Positions 5,998 to 6,086 of a stretch of 6,086 nt of DNA are shown piece by piece. This DNA is from Candidatus Caccocola faecipullorum (lineage in GTDB: Bacteria; Synergistota; Synergistia; Synergistales; Synergistaceae): positions 1-6,086 of the forward strand of contig DVKA01000010.1 of assembly GCA_018716365.1 (NCBI GenBank). Direction: 5' to 3'. A program made the translations under genes and the position numbers. The notes under the pieces were generated by a model that had not been told where the DNA came from, made no database searches, and saw only the letters and a program-made list of their open reading frames with translations. How positions within the stretch are numbered: position 1 is the first letter of the stretch; every line of letters begins with the position of its first letter.

Positions 5998-6086
5998 TTC
6001 TTCGCTTCCTCCTTCGCTGCCGCGTTCGCCGCGGTCGCGCTTCCTATTCCCGATATGCGCCCCACGCCGAGGTCGTCGTGCGCGTG
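5994..6086 (-). CDS. C-terminal end of an unidentified gene in the exporter operon (partial)
   Basis: The frame open from the window edge gives 30 residues, beginning HAHDDLGVGRISGIGSA and ending in an Ala/Glu/Lys-rich tail (AAAKEEAKK), then TGA at 5996-5994. That stop overlaps the permease ATG as ATGA, a common arrangement of coupled genes, and the AAGGAGG site of the permease lies inside this coding end. No diagnostic motif is present in so short a tail. From gene order in ybhGFSR-type operons it could be the ABC ATPase, a second permease or the HlyD adaptor. The hydrophilic, low-complexity tail argues against a permease ending in a helix. Most of the gene lies beyond position 6086. Confidence 0.6.
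   Translation of the reverse strand, partial: HAHDDLGVGRISGIGSATAANAAAKEEAKK
6008..6014 (-). promoter_or_regulatory. ribosome binding site of the ABC-2 permease
   Basis: AAGGAGG on the minus strand, ten bases before the ATG at 5997 and embedded in the end of the upstream gene. It is a full-consensus Shine-Dalgarno and fixes the permease start. Confidence 0.8.

Overview
This 6,086-base window is GC-rich, densely packed bacterial DNA. A secreted TolC-family outer-membrane protein and an ABC-2 exporter permease point to a double-membraned (diderm) host. The high GC content combined with frequent ATA isoleucine codons, TTG start use and the gene families present would fit an anaerobic diderm such as a Synergistota member. 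That placement is a low-confidence inference, because there is no rRNA or clade marker here.

Layout, left to right. (1) On the minus strand, 4-891 encodes a ten-helix EamA/DMT-family membrane transporter. (2) A 138-base divergent spacer (892-1029) holds a near-consensus sigma70-type promoter facing right and only a weak candidate facing left. (3) On the plus strand, three tightly spaced genes form a probable operon: an HD-superfamily predicted hydrolase (1030-1614), the tRNA 2-thiouridylase MnmA (1615-2649, TTG start directly abutting the previous stop codon) and a GNAT acetyltransferase (2677-3207). (4) A 254-base convergent spacer (3208-3461) contains a cluster of short inverted repeats that looks like a dispersed palindromic element, then a perfect 11-bp-stem hairpin that probably terminates transcription from both sides. 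(5) On the minus strand, running in from the right edge, is an efflux operon. It consists of the last 30 codons of an unidentified gene (5994-6086), an ABC-2 permease (4864-5997, joined by an ATGA overlap) and a TolC-family outer-membrane channel protein (3462-4841).

The right-hand genes make sense as parts of one exporter spanning both membranes: permease in the inner membrane, TolC-like duct in the outer membrane, with the ATPase and adaptor expected just outside the window. The middle operon is housekeeping in character: wobble-uridine thiolation plus two small enzymes of unknown substrate. The left-hand transporter is transcribed separately and nothing in the sequence ties it to the others.

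I see no CRISPR array, tRNA, rRNA, insertion-sequence transposase or phage gene, and no clear sign of a wholly new system. The most worthwhile items are the convergent-spacer repeat, the shortened N-terminal loop of MnmA, and the same-frame stop/TTG junction between the HD gene and mnmA.
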